The translations under genes were made by a program, and so were the position numbers. DNA of 64,000 nucleotides from assembly GCA_963721305.1 (NCBI GenBank), contig CAVRIR010000003.1, forward strand, positions 992,001-1,056,000, in the 5' to 3' direction. The notes under the pieces were generated by a model, which saw nothing but the letters and a program-made list of their open reading frames with translations, was not told the DNA's origin and searched no databases. Below are positions 17,137-25,210 of the stretch, piece after piece. The DNA comes from DATAES01 sp963721305. Lineage in GTDB: Bacteria > Actinomycetota > Acidimicrobiia > Acidimicrobiales > JACDCH01. Each line of letters starts with the position of its first letter. Positions within the stretch are counted from its first letter, which is position 1.

Positions 17137-17550
17137 TCAGATCGGCGGCGGGCTGCCTCGCGACTCGTCCTGCGGGCTCATGATCCCGATCGGGTTGCCG
17201 TCCGGGTCGCGCACGACGGCATAGCGGGAGCCCCAGAACGCGTCGATCGGCGCGAGCTGGCTCGGGTGTCCGGCGTCGAGGACGCTTCGGTACGCCTCGT
17301 CGACCGCCTCCCGGGTCGGCACCCGCATGATCACGACGACGCCGGTGCCCTCCCAGTTGCTGTCGTAGGCCTTGGTGAGCGCCACACTGTCGAGATCGAG
17401 GGCCGTCCCGTCGATCGGGATGCCGACGTGATGGGACTGCCAATTCTCCTCGTCGGCGATCGCGACACCGAGGGTTCGGTAGAAGGCGATGGTCGCATCG
17501 ACATCGCTCGTCACGACACTCAAGCCGAAGGTGGGCTTCGCGTCCGTCAT
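17137..17550 (-). CDS. VOC-superfamily (glyoxalase/bleomycin-resistance-like) protein
   Basis: A 137-residue vicinal oxygen chelate protein. Two beta-alpha-beta-beta-beta modules are seen: FGLSVVTSDVDATIAFYRTLGV at the start, and SRYAVVRDPDGNPIGIMSP at the end with the typical DPDGN loop. Family members are metalloenzymes or binding proteins; the substrate is unknown. The ATG at 17550 begins the domain. It converges with the P450 gene (13-nt gap) and diverges from fbiC. Confidence 0.85.
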   Translation of the reverse strand: MTDAKPTFGLSVVTSDVDATIAFYRTLGVAIADEENWQSHHVGIPIDGTALDLDSVALTKAYDSNWEGTGVVVIMRVPTREAVDEAYRSVLDAGHPSQLAPIDAFWGSRYAVVRDPDGNPIGIMSPQDESRGSPPPI

Positions 17551-17603
17551 GTTCCTGACCTCCGAGTGGTTGTCCCGCGACAGCTTGCCAGTAGCGTGCG
17601 GCC

Positions 17604-19952
17604 ATGGATGCCGCCGAGGTGCTCGCGCTGCCATCCGACGAGCTCCGACGACGCGCTCGCGAGCGGCGTGACGACACGTTCGGGCGTCGGGTCACCTACT
17701 CGCCCAAGGTCTTCATACCGCTGACCATGTTGTGTCGGGACAAGTGCGGCTACTGCACGTTCGCACAACCTCCCGCGCGACTCGCGGCGCCGTACCTCAC
17801 ACCCGACGAGGTGCTCGCGATCGCGCGACGTGGCGCGGCAGCCGGGTGCCACGAGGCGTTGTTCACGCTGGGTGAACGGCCGGAGGAGCGCTATCCGGTC
17901 GCGCGCCAGTGGCTCGACGAGCACGGTCACGCGACGACGATCGACTACCTCGTCGCCATGTGCGAGCTCGTCCTCGGCGAGACCGGGCTGCTACCGCACG
18001 CGAATGCAGGCGCGATGTTCCCGGATGAGCTGGCGAAGCTGCGCGCGGTCAGCGCGAGCCAAGGGATGATGGTCGAGTCGTTGCGCGCCGATCTCGACTG
18101 CCATCGCGGTTCACCTGACAAGACGCCCGAACGCCGCCTCGCGACCCTCGATGCAGCAGGCGAGTTGGCCATCCCGTTCACGACCGGGATCCTCGTCGGC
18201 ATCGGCGAGCAGCGAGCGGATCGCGCCACCGCGCTCGTCGCCATCGCCGACGCGCACGCGCGACACGGGCACATCCAGGAAGTCATCGTGCAGAACTTCC
18301 TGCCGAAGCAGGGCACAGCGATGCACAACGCGTCCCCGTGTCCGCATGACGACTACATCGACGCGATCGCGATGGCGCGGCTGCTGCTGCCGGCGGACGT
18401 GCACGTCCAGGCGCCACCGAACTTGAGCGACGACTTCGGCGTGCTGCTCGACGCAGGGATCGACGACTGGGGTGGCGTGTCGCCGATTACGGCGGACCAC
18501 GTCAATCCCGAGCGGCCGTGGCCGGCGCTCGACCGGCTGCGCGAGGTCAGCGAGGTCCACGACTTCTCGCTCGCGCCCCGCCTGACCGTGTATCCCGAGT
18601 ACGCGCTCGATCCGCAACGGTGGCTCGACGAGAAGCTGCGGTTCCCGATTCTCGATCGCAGCGACGCCGCCGGCCTCGGCCGCGACGATCCCGGTGCGCT
18701 CTTCCCGCAGAACGTCGGCGAAGTCCGCAACGTCGGCGACGGCGCCGAGGTCGTGTTGCTCGGCCGCCGGTCGACCGCGTGGTACTCGGGTGCCGATGTC
18801 GAGCCCGCCACGCTCGTGCCGGGTACGCCGTGGGCCGGCGCGGGGTCCGCAGTTGCCGAAGTGCTCGACGGCGTGCGGCTCGGCCAGGAACCCGGCATCG
18901 ATGAGCTGGTGACGCTGTTCGGCGCGCGCGGGCGCGAGGTCGCGTCGGTCGCGCAACTGGCGGACGAGCTGCGAGCCGCGACCGTCGGCGACACTGTGAC
19001 CTTCGTACGGAACCGCAACATCAATTACACGAACGTCTGTACCTTCAAGTGCCGGTTCTGCGGCTTCTCCAAGGGACCGTTGTCGTTGAACCTGCGAGGC
19101 ACGCCGTATCTACTGACCCTCGACGACATCGCCGGGCGAGTGCGCGAGGCGTGGGACCTCGGTGCCACCGAGGTGTGCCTGCAAGGCGGCATCCATCCGG
19201 ACTTCGACGGCGACTACTACATCGACGTAGCGCGCGCGGTGAAGGGTGCCGCGCCCGACATCCACGTGCACGGCTTCACCGCGCTCGAAGTGACCGAAGG
19301 GGCGCGCCGGTTGAGCGAGCCGCTCGACGTCTACTTGCGGCGACTCATGAACGCGGGACTGCGCTCGTTGCCGGGCACCGCGGCCGAGATCCTCGACGAC
19401 CCGGTCCGAGCGATCCTGTGCCCCGACAAGATCGACACCGAGGAGTGGCTCGAGTGCCATCGGGTCGCTCACTCGGTCGGGCTGCGTTCGAACATAACCA
19501 TCATGTTCGGCGCGGTCGAGCAACCAATCTCGTGGGCGCGCCACATCGTCCGTACGCGCGAGCTCCAGAAGGAGACCGGCGGGTTCACCGAGTTCGTCCC
19601 GCTGCCGTTCGTGCACATGGCCGCGCCGATCTATCTGCAGCGGCGAGCACGACGCGGACCGACGTGGCGCGAGGTGGTGCTCATGCATGCGGTGGCCCGC
19701 ATCGCCTACCACGGCCTCATCGACAACATCCAGGCGTCTTGGGTGAAGCTCGGTCAATCCGGTGCGCAGCAACTGCTCCGGGCCGGCGTGAACGACCTCG
19801 GGGGGACACTCATGAACGAAAGCATCTCCAGAGCGGCCGGAGCGTCACACGGTCAAGGCATCGAAGAGGACGACTTCCGCGCGCTCGTCGAGCCGCTCGG
19901 CCGCATGCTCGAGCAACGCACGACGTTGTACGGACGTGTGGCCGCGATCTGA
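17604..19952 (+). CDS. fbiC: 7,8-didemethyl-8-hydroxy-5-deazariboflavin synthase (fused CofG/CofH)
   Basis: A 782-residue bifunctional radical SAM protein that makes the deazaflavin chromophore (Fo) of coenzyme F420. The CofG half has the 4Fe-4S motif CRDKCGYC (C44, C48, C51). The CofH half has CTFKCRFC (C479, C483, C486), then GFSKG and GATEVCLQGGIHPDFDGDYY. CofH condenses tyrosine-derived material with the ribityl uracil; CofG closes the ring. FbiC fusions are typical of actinobacteria. The ATG at 17604 starts the conserved region. The stop overlaps the next gene's start (TGATG). Confidence 0.95.
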   Translation: MDAAEVLALPSDELRRRARERRDDTFGRRVTYSPKVFIPLTMLCRDKCGYCTFAQPPARLAAPYLTPDEVLAIARRGAAAGCHEALFTLGERPEERYPVARQWLDEHGHATTIDYLVAMCELVLGETGLLPHANAGAMFPDELAKLRAVSASQGMMVESLRADLDCHRGSPDKTPERRLATLDAAGELAIPFTTGILVGIGEQRADRATALVAIADAHARHGHIQEVIVQNFLPKQGTAMHNASPCPHDDYIDAIAMARLLLPADVHVQAPPNLSDDFGVLLDAGIDDWGGVSPITADHVNPERPWPALDRLREVSEVHDFSLAPRLTVYPEYALDPQRWLDEKLRFPILDRSDAAGLGRDDPGALFPQNVGEVRNVGDGAEVVLLGRRSTAWYSGADVEPATLVPGTPWAGAGSAVAEVLDGVRLGQEPGIDELVTLFGARGREVASVAQLADELRAATVGDTVTFVRNRNINYTNVCTFKCRFCGFSKGPLSLNLRGTPYLLTLDDIAGRVREAWDLGATEVCLQGGIHPDFDGDYYIDVARAVKGAAPDIHVHGFTALEVTEGARRLSEPLDVYLRRLMNAGLRSLPGTAAEILDDPVRAILCPDKIDTEEWLECHRVAHSVGLRSNITIMFGAVEQPISWARHIVRTRELQKETGGFTEFVPLPFVHMAAPIYLQRRARRGPTWREVVLMHAVARIAYHGLIDNIQASWVKLGQSGAQQLLRAGVNDLGGTLMNESISRAAGASHGQGIEEDDFRALVEPLGRMLEQRTTLYGRVAAI

Positions 19953-20410
19953 TGGCGCGCACCGACGAGGTCCAGCGCGCGCTCGAGGCGTACGTCGACC
20001 TGCGCGAGCGGATCGAGCGAGGCGACGCGACATGGACCGAGCTCGCGACGATGTTCACGGACGATGCCGTGTACATCGATCCGGCCTACGGACGGGTCGA
20101 AGGCATCGAGTCCATGCGGGCGTTCTTCGACGAGAGCATGCGCGGGCTCGAGGCCTGGCGCTTCCCGATCGAGTTCACCGCGGTGGACGGCGACAACGTG
20201 ATCATCAAGTGGACACAGGTGATGCCGAACGGGCGCCGGCAGTCCGGCTACAGCCGCTTGCTCTACGCGAGTGACGGCAAGTTCTCCTACGAGGAGGACC
20301 AGCTCAACATGGTGCACGTGCTCGATGACATGCGGACGATCGGTTGGCGACCCCCGGCGAACTTCGTGCCGCCGCCGACGGAGCCCAACCGCGACTTCAG
20401 CGTGCCGTAG
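19952..20410 (+). CDS. SnoaL/NTF2-like protein
   Basis: A 152-residue alpha+beta cone-fold protein. The N-terminal helix (VQRALEAYVDLRERIERGD) leads into WTELATMFTDDAVYIDPAYGRVEGIESMRAFF, typical of SnoaL-like domains, and then the curved sheet (WRFPIEFTAVDGDNVIIKWTQVMPNG). Such domains act as small enzymes or ligand-binding proteins; no specific reaction can be assigned. Translational coupling to fbiC through TGATG is notable and hints at a link to F420 metabolism. The 3' end overlaps the convergent response-regulator gene by 14 nt. Confidence 0.8.
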   Translation: MARTDEVQRALEAYVDLRERIERGDATWTELATMFTDDAVYIDPAYGRVEGIESMRAFFDESMRGLEAWRFPIEFTAVDGDNVIIKWTQVMPNGRRQSGYSRLLYASDGKFSYEEDQLNMVHVLDDMRTIGWRPPANFVPPPTEPNRDFSVP

Positions 20411-20789
20411 TGGCGTCGCCGTTCCCAATCGCCGCCGCGACCGCGTCGGCCAACGCGTCGGGCTTGAAGGGCTTCCGCAGCAGTTGATCGCAGTCGCGCC
20501 AGCACGGGGGGAAGGCATCGGTCGGCCGGACGTACGCGGTGAACAGCACGACGGGCACGTCACACCCGGTCGCTCGCAGTTGATCCAGCACCTGCCAGCC
20601 GTCCAGATCCGGCAAGCGCGCATCGAGCACGATGGCGTCGAAGGCTCGGTCGTCGAGCGCCGATGCGATGTGGGCAAGCGCCTCTGCCGCAGTGCCCGCC
20701 TCCTCCACCTCATGGCCAGCGGACGTCAGCACGACGCGCGCGATGAGCCGGATGTCGGGCTCGTCGTCCACCACCAGCACGGACGGCAT
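20397..20789 (-). CDS. Single-domain response regulator
   Basis: A 130-residue receiver domain without output domain. The acidic pocket is in VLVVDDEPDIR, the phospho-acceptor Asp in IVLDARLPDLDGW, the conserved Thr in VVLFTAY, and Lys in LLRKPFKPD. It presumably works by protein-protein contacts in a phosphorelay. The ATG at 20789 starts the domain exactly. It diverges from the MpaB-like gene at 20827, leaving a 37-nt shared promoter region. No kinase is adjacent. Confidence 0.9.
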   Translation of the reverse strand: MPSVLVVDDEPDIRLIARVVLTSAGHEVEEAGTAAEALAHIASALDDRAFDAIVLDARLPDLDGWQVLDQLRATGCDVPVVLFTAYVRPTDAFPPCWRDCDQLLRKPFKPDALADAVAAAIGNGDATTAR

Positions 20790-20826
20790 TGCGTCCGACC
20801 TTAGAGGAGAGCGGTAGCGTCCAGAC

Positions 20827-21588
20827 ATGTCGTCGTTGTTCGCTGATGATGCGGTCATCCGGCGAGTGGGTTGTGAAGGCGCACTCGTATTTGGCGGCGG
20901 ACGCGCGCTGCTCATGCAGCTCGCCCACCCCTTGGTCGCGCAAGGGGTCGCCGACCACAGCGGCTTCGAGACCGATCCGCTTGCCCGCTTGAGAGCCACG
21001 CTCGAAGCGACCTACACGATCGTGTTCGGGACCGACGAGGCCGCTGACCGCACGGTCGCAAGGATCCGAGCCGTCCACGACACGGTGCACGGTCCCGGCT
21101 ACGACGCCAACGATCCCGACTTGTTGTGCTGGGTCAACGCGACCCTCTCCGACACCGCATTGCGCGTCTACCGCAGCGCGGTCGGTTCGCTGAGCGACCG
21201 CGACGCGGCCCGTTACTACGAAGACACCACGCGCGTGGCCGAGCTGCTCGGCTGTCCTCGCGACGCGCAGCCGTCGACGTTGCGCGCATTCGACGAGTAC
21301 GTGTCCGACATGGTGCAAACGTTGCGCGTCACCGACAACGGACGTCGCCTCGCGCACGCCGTCCTCCATCCGCGACTGCCATTCGTGGCCGAGCCGCCGC
21401 TCGCCCTGTTCCGATTCGTCACCGTCGGCCTGCTTCCCCGTCCGCTCCGCGATCAGTACGGACTGAGATGGGACCATCGACGCGAGAGGGCCTTCCGCGC
21501 CGGCGCGACCGCGACCCGCAGCGTGCTCACGGTGGTACCGGCGCCGATCAGGCGCGCGCCACTCACGTACTTCCACCTCGCCGCGTGA
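20827..21588 (+). CDS. Oxygenase MpaB/Lcp-like family protein (DUF2236)
   Basis: A 253-residue helical protein with the family start VGCEGALVFGGGRALLMQLAHPLVAQGVADHS, including the conserved histidines, then RVYRSAVGSL and YVSDMVQTLRVTDNGR. DUF2236 includes latex-clearing oxygenase Lcp and fungal MpaB, heme-linked enzymes that oxidatively cleave hydrocarbons. The substrate here is unknown. Its stop overlaps the GTG of the zinc-ribbon gene (GTGA), so the two are coupled. Confidence 0.85.
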   Translation: MSSLFADDAVIRRVGCEGALVFGGGRALLMQLAHPLVAQGVADHSGFETDPLARLRATLEATYTIVFGTDEAADRTVARIRAVHDTVHGPGYDANDPDLLCWVNATLSDTALRVYRSAVGSLSDRDAARYYEDTTRVAELLGCPRDAQPSTLRAFDEYVSDMVQTLRVTDNGRRLAHAVLHPRLPFVAEPPLALFRFVTVGLLPRPLRDQYGLRWDHRRERAFRAGATATRSVLTVVPAPIRRAPLTYFHLAA

Positions 21589-21758
21589 TCGCCCGCAACT
21601 GCTGCCGATGCGGCGCGGCGACGCCGGACGAGGCCGAGCTGCCCCCCGGATGGTCGCTGTCGACTGACGAACGCGGCGTTTCGTTGCTCTGCCTGGCGTG
21701 CACTCGCGCCAACGTGCGGTCGATCGAGGCGAAGCTGCCCGAGGAGTGGTGGGAGTAG
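21585..21758 (+). CDS. Small zinc-ribbon-like protein
   Basis: A 57-residue protein with two CxxC knuckles, CCRCGAATP at residues 6-9 and LLCLACTRAN at about 36-39, separated by a short acidic linker. This is the layout of a single zinc ribbon. The C-terminus is acidic (EEWWE). The GTG start overlaps the stop of the MpaB-like gene, and the stop is 2 nt before the next gene. It is therefore a genuine small operon member. Function unknown; a nucleic-acid or protein contact role is possible. Confidence 0.75.
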   Translation: MIARNCCRCGAATPDEAELPPGWSLSTDERGVSLLCLACTRANVRSIEAKLPEEWWE

Positions 21759-21760
21759 CC

Positions 21761-22843
21761 GTGCCACAGTCCCGTGCACGGCGTCGGTCGACCGGTGACG
21801 CGGACCTCGACCAGGAGATCGACGACCTGCTCGCCCACATCGGGCCGCACCAGGACGCCGACGTGCTGCGCGACATCCTCGTCACCTCCGCGGGCTTGGC
21901 CAGCGACGGATTGGACCGGCTCGACCTCAAGATCACCAGCGCGGCGCTGCGCGAGATGCGGGCCGCGTTCCGGGCGTTCATGCGCTACCAGGACATCCCG
22001 AAGGCGACGATCTTCGGGTCGGCGCGCACCTTGCCCGACGATCCCTCGTACGCGCAGGCACGCGACCTGGCGCGGCTGCTCGCGAGCCACGGTTGGATGG
22101 TCGTCACCGGCGCGGGGCCGGGGATCATGGCCGCCGGGCTCGAGGGCGCGGGCCGCGACAACTCGTTCGGCGTGAACATCCGGCTCCCGTTCGAGCAGGC
22201 GGCGAATCCGTTCATCGCGGGCGACGAGAAGCTCATCTCGATGAAGTACTTCTTCACCCGCAAGTTGATGTTGATGAAGGAGTCGAAGGCGTTCGTGTCG
22301 CTGCCCGGTGGGTTCGGCACGCTCGACGAGACGATGGAGCTGCTGACGCTCGTGCAGACGGGCAAGGCGTCACCCGCGCCCATCATCCTGCTCGACGAGC
22401 CGGGCGGCACGTTCTGGCGCTCCTTCGAGCGCTTCCTCGAGGACGTCGTCGCGCCACGTGGGTTGATCGACGACGACGACCGCGAGCTGTTCCTCGTCAC
22501 CGACGATGCGCATGCCGCCGTCGACGAGGTCCTGCAGTTCGTGCGCAACTATCGGTCGCTTCGATGGGTCGATGACGTCCTGATCCTGCGTATGGTGCAC
22601 GGACCGAGCGACGACGAGCTGGCGAAGTTGCAGGAGGACTTCGGCTCGATCGCCACCGACGGGCGCATCAACCGCACCGATCCGCTCCCCGCCGAGGTCC
22701 GGAGCAAGGACAATCTCGACCTCGCCCGCATCTGCCTGCGCTACAACGGCTTCGCCCCGGGAGGCCTCCGCCGCCTCATCGACGCCCTCAACCAGCTCGC
22801 CGCCTCACCCAGCGCCAACTCCGGGGAGAAACGGGCGCCATAG
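21761..22843 (+). CDS. LOG-family protein (TIGR00730-like, nucleotide phosphoribohydrolase fold), repeat-encoded C-terminus
   Basis: About 360 residues with a Rossmann-like core: ATIFGSARTLPDDPSY, MVVTGAGPGIMAAGLEGAG, then ISMKYFFTRKLMLMKESKAFVSLPGGFGTLDETME, containing the hallmark PGGxGTxxE. LOG proteins release the base from (iso)pentenyl-AMP-type nucleotides; in bacteria they often act on AMP or unknown nucleotides. An extra C-terminal domain of about 100 residues makes it longer than plant-type LOG. GTG 21761 was chosen for its GGGAG site 5-6 nt upstream. The last residues (NSGEKRAP) and the stop codon are supplied by the hairpin repeat at 22808-22864. Confidence 0.85.
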   Translation: MPQSRARRRSTGDADLDQEIDDLLAHIGPHQDADVLRDILVTSAGLASDGLDRLDLKITSAALREMRAAFRAFMRYQDIPKATIFGSARTLPDDPSYAQARDLARLLASHGWMVVTGAGPGIMAAGLEGAGRDNSFGVNIRLPFEQAANPFIAGDEKLISMKYFFTRKLMLMKESKAFVSLPGGFGTLDETMELLTLVQTGKASPAPIILLDEPGGTFWRSFERFLEDVVAPRGLIDDDDRELFLVTDDAHAAVDEVLQFVRNYRSLRWVDDVLILRMVHGPSDDELAKLQEDFGSIATDGRINRTDPLPAEVRSKDNLDLARICLRYNGFAPGGLRRLIDALNQLAASPSANSGEKRAP

Positions 22844-22922
22844 CGCCCGTTTCCATCCAACATTGCCCAGCGCCAACTCCGGGGAGAAACGGGCGCCATA
22901 GCGCCCGTTTCCATCCAACATT
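22808..22922. repeat. Intergenic hairpin repeat, two tandem copies (copies 1 and 2)
   Basis: Two identical 57-bp units (22808-22864 and 22866-22922) separated by one base. Each contains the inverted 11-mer GAAACGGGCGC / GCGCCCGTTTC with loop CATA (first hairpin 22828-22853). A 5' arm CCAGCGCCAACTCCGGGGA and a 3' arm CATCCAACATT flank it. The element sits between the convergent LOG gene and the small minus-strand gene ending at 22926. The first copy provides the LOG stop codon. A bidirectional terminator or REP-like role is inferred. Confidence 0.9.
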
Positions 22923-22925
22923 CGT

Positions 22926-23108
22926 TCAGTCGTGGAGGAGGTTGACGGCCTTCTCCACGGCCGTACGGGCGCGGGTCAGGCGCTTCTCGAGGTCGGGCCG
23001 CTTGTCGGCGCCCTGATCCACGGCGTCGCGCAGGACGCTCAGCGCCATGTCGGCGAGCTCTTCGGCGATGCCTTCGAGGCGGCTGCGAACGTCGTCGAGC
23101 TCGGGCAT
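22926..23108 (-). CDS. Small helical protein in glycolate oxidase operon
   Basis: A 60-residue charged protein predicted to be a helical hairpin (MPELDDVRSRLEGIAEELAD, then KRPDLEKRLTRARTAVEKAVNLL). It has no membrane segment or cysteines. The ATG at 23108 overlaps the GlcF stop (ATGA), so it is the last gene of the glcD-glcE-glcF operon. I recognise no family; a small accessory or DNA-independent helical protein is all that can be said. Confidence 0.65.
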   Translation of the reverse strand: MPELDDVRSRLEGIAEELADMALSVLRDAVDQGADKRPDLEKRLTRARTAVEKAVNLLHD

Positions 23109-24289
23109 CAGCGGATCGCTTCGTCGATCAACGTCATCGGATGGCGGACGTCGAGGCCGGCGCCGGCGTTGGCCAGATGGATCATGCAACCCGGGTTGGC
23201 GGATGCGACGACCGTCGCCCCGGTTCGCCGGATGGCGGCCACCTTGCGCTCGCGGATCTCGCCCGCCAACCCGGCATGCAGCACGGCATACGCACCACCC
23301 GCGCCGCAACAGAGCCCCTCGTCGTCGAGCTCGACCATCTCTGCAACATAGGGCGCGAGGACCGTCCGCACGTGCTGGTGCGCGTGCTGCACGTGCCGGA
23401 GATGGCATGGATCCTGAACGGCGACAGGGCGACCACCGGCCGCCATGCGCCGCGCCGCCGGCAGCAGGCCGACGCGACCAGCGAGCCACTCGTGCACGTC
23501 GCGCACACGCGCGCTGAACGCGAGCGCTTGGTCGGTTCCGAGCAACCGCCCGTAGTCCTTCAACGCGGCGCCGCATCCGGCCGAGTCGACGACAATCGGC
23601 GCGTCGCCCGGCATGGATGCCATCACCCGCCGCGCCATGTCGCGCGCCTCGTCGACCAGTCCCGCGTGCGCACCGAGCGCCCCACAGCACCCGGCGCCGC
23701 GTCCGGTGGCCGGCAGCGCGACTCCCGCGCCCGTTGCCTCGATCACTCGTTGCGACGCTGCGTGCACATCTCGCTGCCAAGCGTCCATCACGCACCCGGT
23801 GAACAACCAGACGTCGGTGCCGCTGGCGTGCAGCGCCGGTTGCCCGAACGGCAGCTTCGCCGGGAGACCGAGTCGGCGCGACCGAGCGGGCGACAGCACC
23901 CGCATCCACTGCGCGAGGGCCAGCGCCTTCGAGCCCGCGAGAACGAGCCCATGGTGCGCGAGCGCTCGATGACCTGATCGCCGCCACCACGGCTGGTAGT
24001 CCCGTTGCTGCTCGACCAGCGCTTGCCGTGTTGCTTCCATGAGATGCCCGAACGGGACGCCGGCCGGACACGCGGTCTCGCACGCCCGGCACTGCACGCA
24101 CGCGTCCATGTAGCCCGTGAACGCGTCGCCGACTGAAGCGTCCGACCACTGCACCTGGCGCATCAACGCGATGCGACCCCGCGGTGACGCGGACTCCTCA
24201 CCCGTGACCCGGTACGTCGGACAGTGCGGCAGGCACAGGCCGCACTGCACGCATGCGACCAGGTCCTCGTCGTCGAGCGCGAGCTTCAC
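23108..24289 (-). CDS. glcF: Glycolate oxidase iron-sulfur subunit
   Basis: About 393 residues. Two 4Fe-4S ferredoxin motifs are at the N-terminus: CVQCGLCLPHCP and CVQCRACETACP. They are followed by two CCG (heterodisulfide reductase B-like) domains with GRGAGCCGALG and EGLCCGAGGAY. It passes electrons from the flavoprotein subunits to the respiratory chain. The GTG start overlaps the glcE stop by 4 nt (GTGA). The upstream open frame is longer but not family-like. With GlcD and GlcE it oxidises glycolate or a related 2-hydroxyacid. Confidence 0.92.
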   Translation of the reverse strand: MKLALDDEDLVACVQCGLCLPHCPTYRVTGEESASPRGRIALMRQVQWSDASVGDAFTGYMDACVQCRACETACPAGVPFGHLMEATRQALVEQQRDYQPWWRRSGHRALAHHGLVLAGSKALALAQWMRVLSPARSRRLGLPAKLPFGQPALHASGTDVWLFTGCVMDAWQRDVHAASQRVIEATGAGVALPATGRGAGCCGALGAHAGLVDEARDMARRVMASMPGDAPIVVDSAGCGAALKDYGRLLGTDQALAFSARVRDVHEWLAGRVGLLPAARRMAAGGRPVAVQDPCHLRHVQHAHQHVRTVLAPYVAEMVELDDEGLCCGAGGAYAVLHAGLAGEIRERKVAAIRRTGATVVASANPGCMIHLANAGAGLDVRHPMTLIDEAIR

Positions 24290-25206
24290 GGCAGCACCGA
24301 GCGACCGGGCGCGAGACGTCCGGTCGGATCGAACGCCGCCTTCACCCGCTCGTGCAGCTCGACGACGCTGGGTTGCGCTGCGGCCGGCGGCTGCGGAACC
24401 GATCGATGCACGGCACCGACACCGACCTGCGCGACGAAGGGCCCGTGGCCGTCCGATGGAACGGCGCGCAGCTCGGAGGGGCGCAGCGACCATCGATGGG
24501 TCAGTCCGTCGAGCGCCGGCGGACCGTCGACCTCCGCTTCGGCGCCCGCGAGCCCAGCGACTCGCGCCTGCGCGGCGACGTCGTCGGGATGGCCGTCGAG
24601 CAGCAACCACGTCGTCGTGCCGTTCCAGAGAATCGACGCCGGCCGGTACAAGCGAGCGGCCAGCTCGAACGGATCGACGGCGCCGCGAAACCAGCGCTCG
24701 GTCATCGGAAGCGGTCGCGTGCGCAGCACGACCTCAGCGAGCAGCCCGAGCGTCCCGAGCGAACCGACGAACAGGCGCGGCAGGTCGTAGCCACTCACGT
24801 TCTTGACCGTCGGACCGCCGCCCCGCACGACTGTGCCCTCGGCGGACACGTAGCGAACCTCGAGCACGGTGTCGCGCACCGGCCCCCAACCCAGTCGGCG
24901 TAGTCCACTCTGGCCCACGGCGAGCACGCCGCCGACGGTCGCGCCCTCGCCCGCGGGCAGCGCGACGGTCTGGCCGTGCGCCGCGAGCGCGCCATCCAAC
25001 TCGACCACCGTCGTCCCGGCGCGGACGCGCACGGTCATCTCGGCCGGTTCGTACTCGACGATGCCGGAGGGCGCACTGACCTCGCGCGCCGCGACCGACA
25101 CCTCGCCGCCGACGTCGTACTGCGTGCGCCCACCGACGGCGACGACCGCCCCGGAGTCGACACCGCCGACCTCGGAAGCGAACCCGTCGAGCACACGGAA
25201 CGTCAT
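24286..25206 (-). CDS. glcE: Glycolate oxidase FAD-binding subunit
   Basis: A 306-residue FAD_binding_4 (PCMH-fold) protein. FAD contacts are suggested by PAGEGATVGGVLAVGQSGLRRLGWGPVRDTVL, TVKNVSGYDLPRLFVGSLGTLGLLAEVVL and the AFDPTGRLAPGRSVLP end. It is the second flavoprotein of the GlcDEF complex. The ATG at 25206 lies 4 nt after the glcD stop, and the gene overlaps glcF by 4 nt, so it is a compact operon on the minus strand. Confidence 0.9.
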   Translation of the reverse strand: MTFRVLDGFASEVGGVDSGAVVAVGGRTQYDVGGEVSVAAREVSAPSGIVEYEPAEMTVRVRAGTTVVELDGALAAHGQTVALPAGEGATVGGVLAVGQSGLRRLGWGPVRDTVLEVRYVSAEGTVVRGGGPTVKNVSGYDLPRLFVGSLGTLGLLAEVVLRTRPLPMTERWFRGAVDPFELAARLYRPASILWNGTTTWLLLDGHPDDVAAQARVAGLAGAEAEVDGPPALDGLTHRWSLRPSELRAVPSDGHGPFVAQVGVGAVHRSVPQPPAAAQPSVVELHERVKAAFDPTGRLAPGRSVLP

Positions 25207-25210
25207 GTGC

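Noticed and set aside
22808..22922. CRISPR-like array
   Set aside because: The two units are identical and separated by 1 bp, with no spacers of constant length, and the other copies are tens of kilobases apart. No cas genes are present.
24117..24903. Plus-strand open frames across the glcF-glcE junction
   Set aside because: They are shadows of the glycolate oxidase genes on the minus strand, whose Fe-S and FAD motifs are clear.
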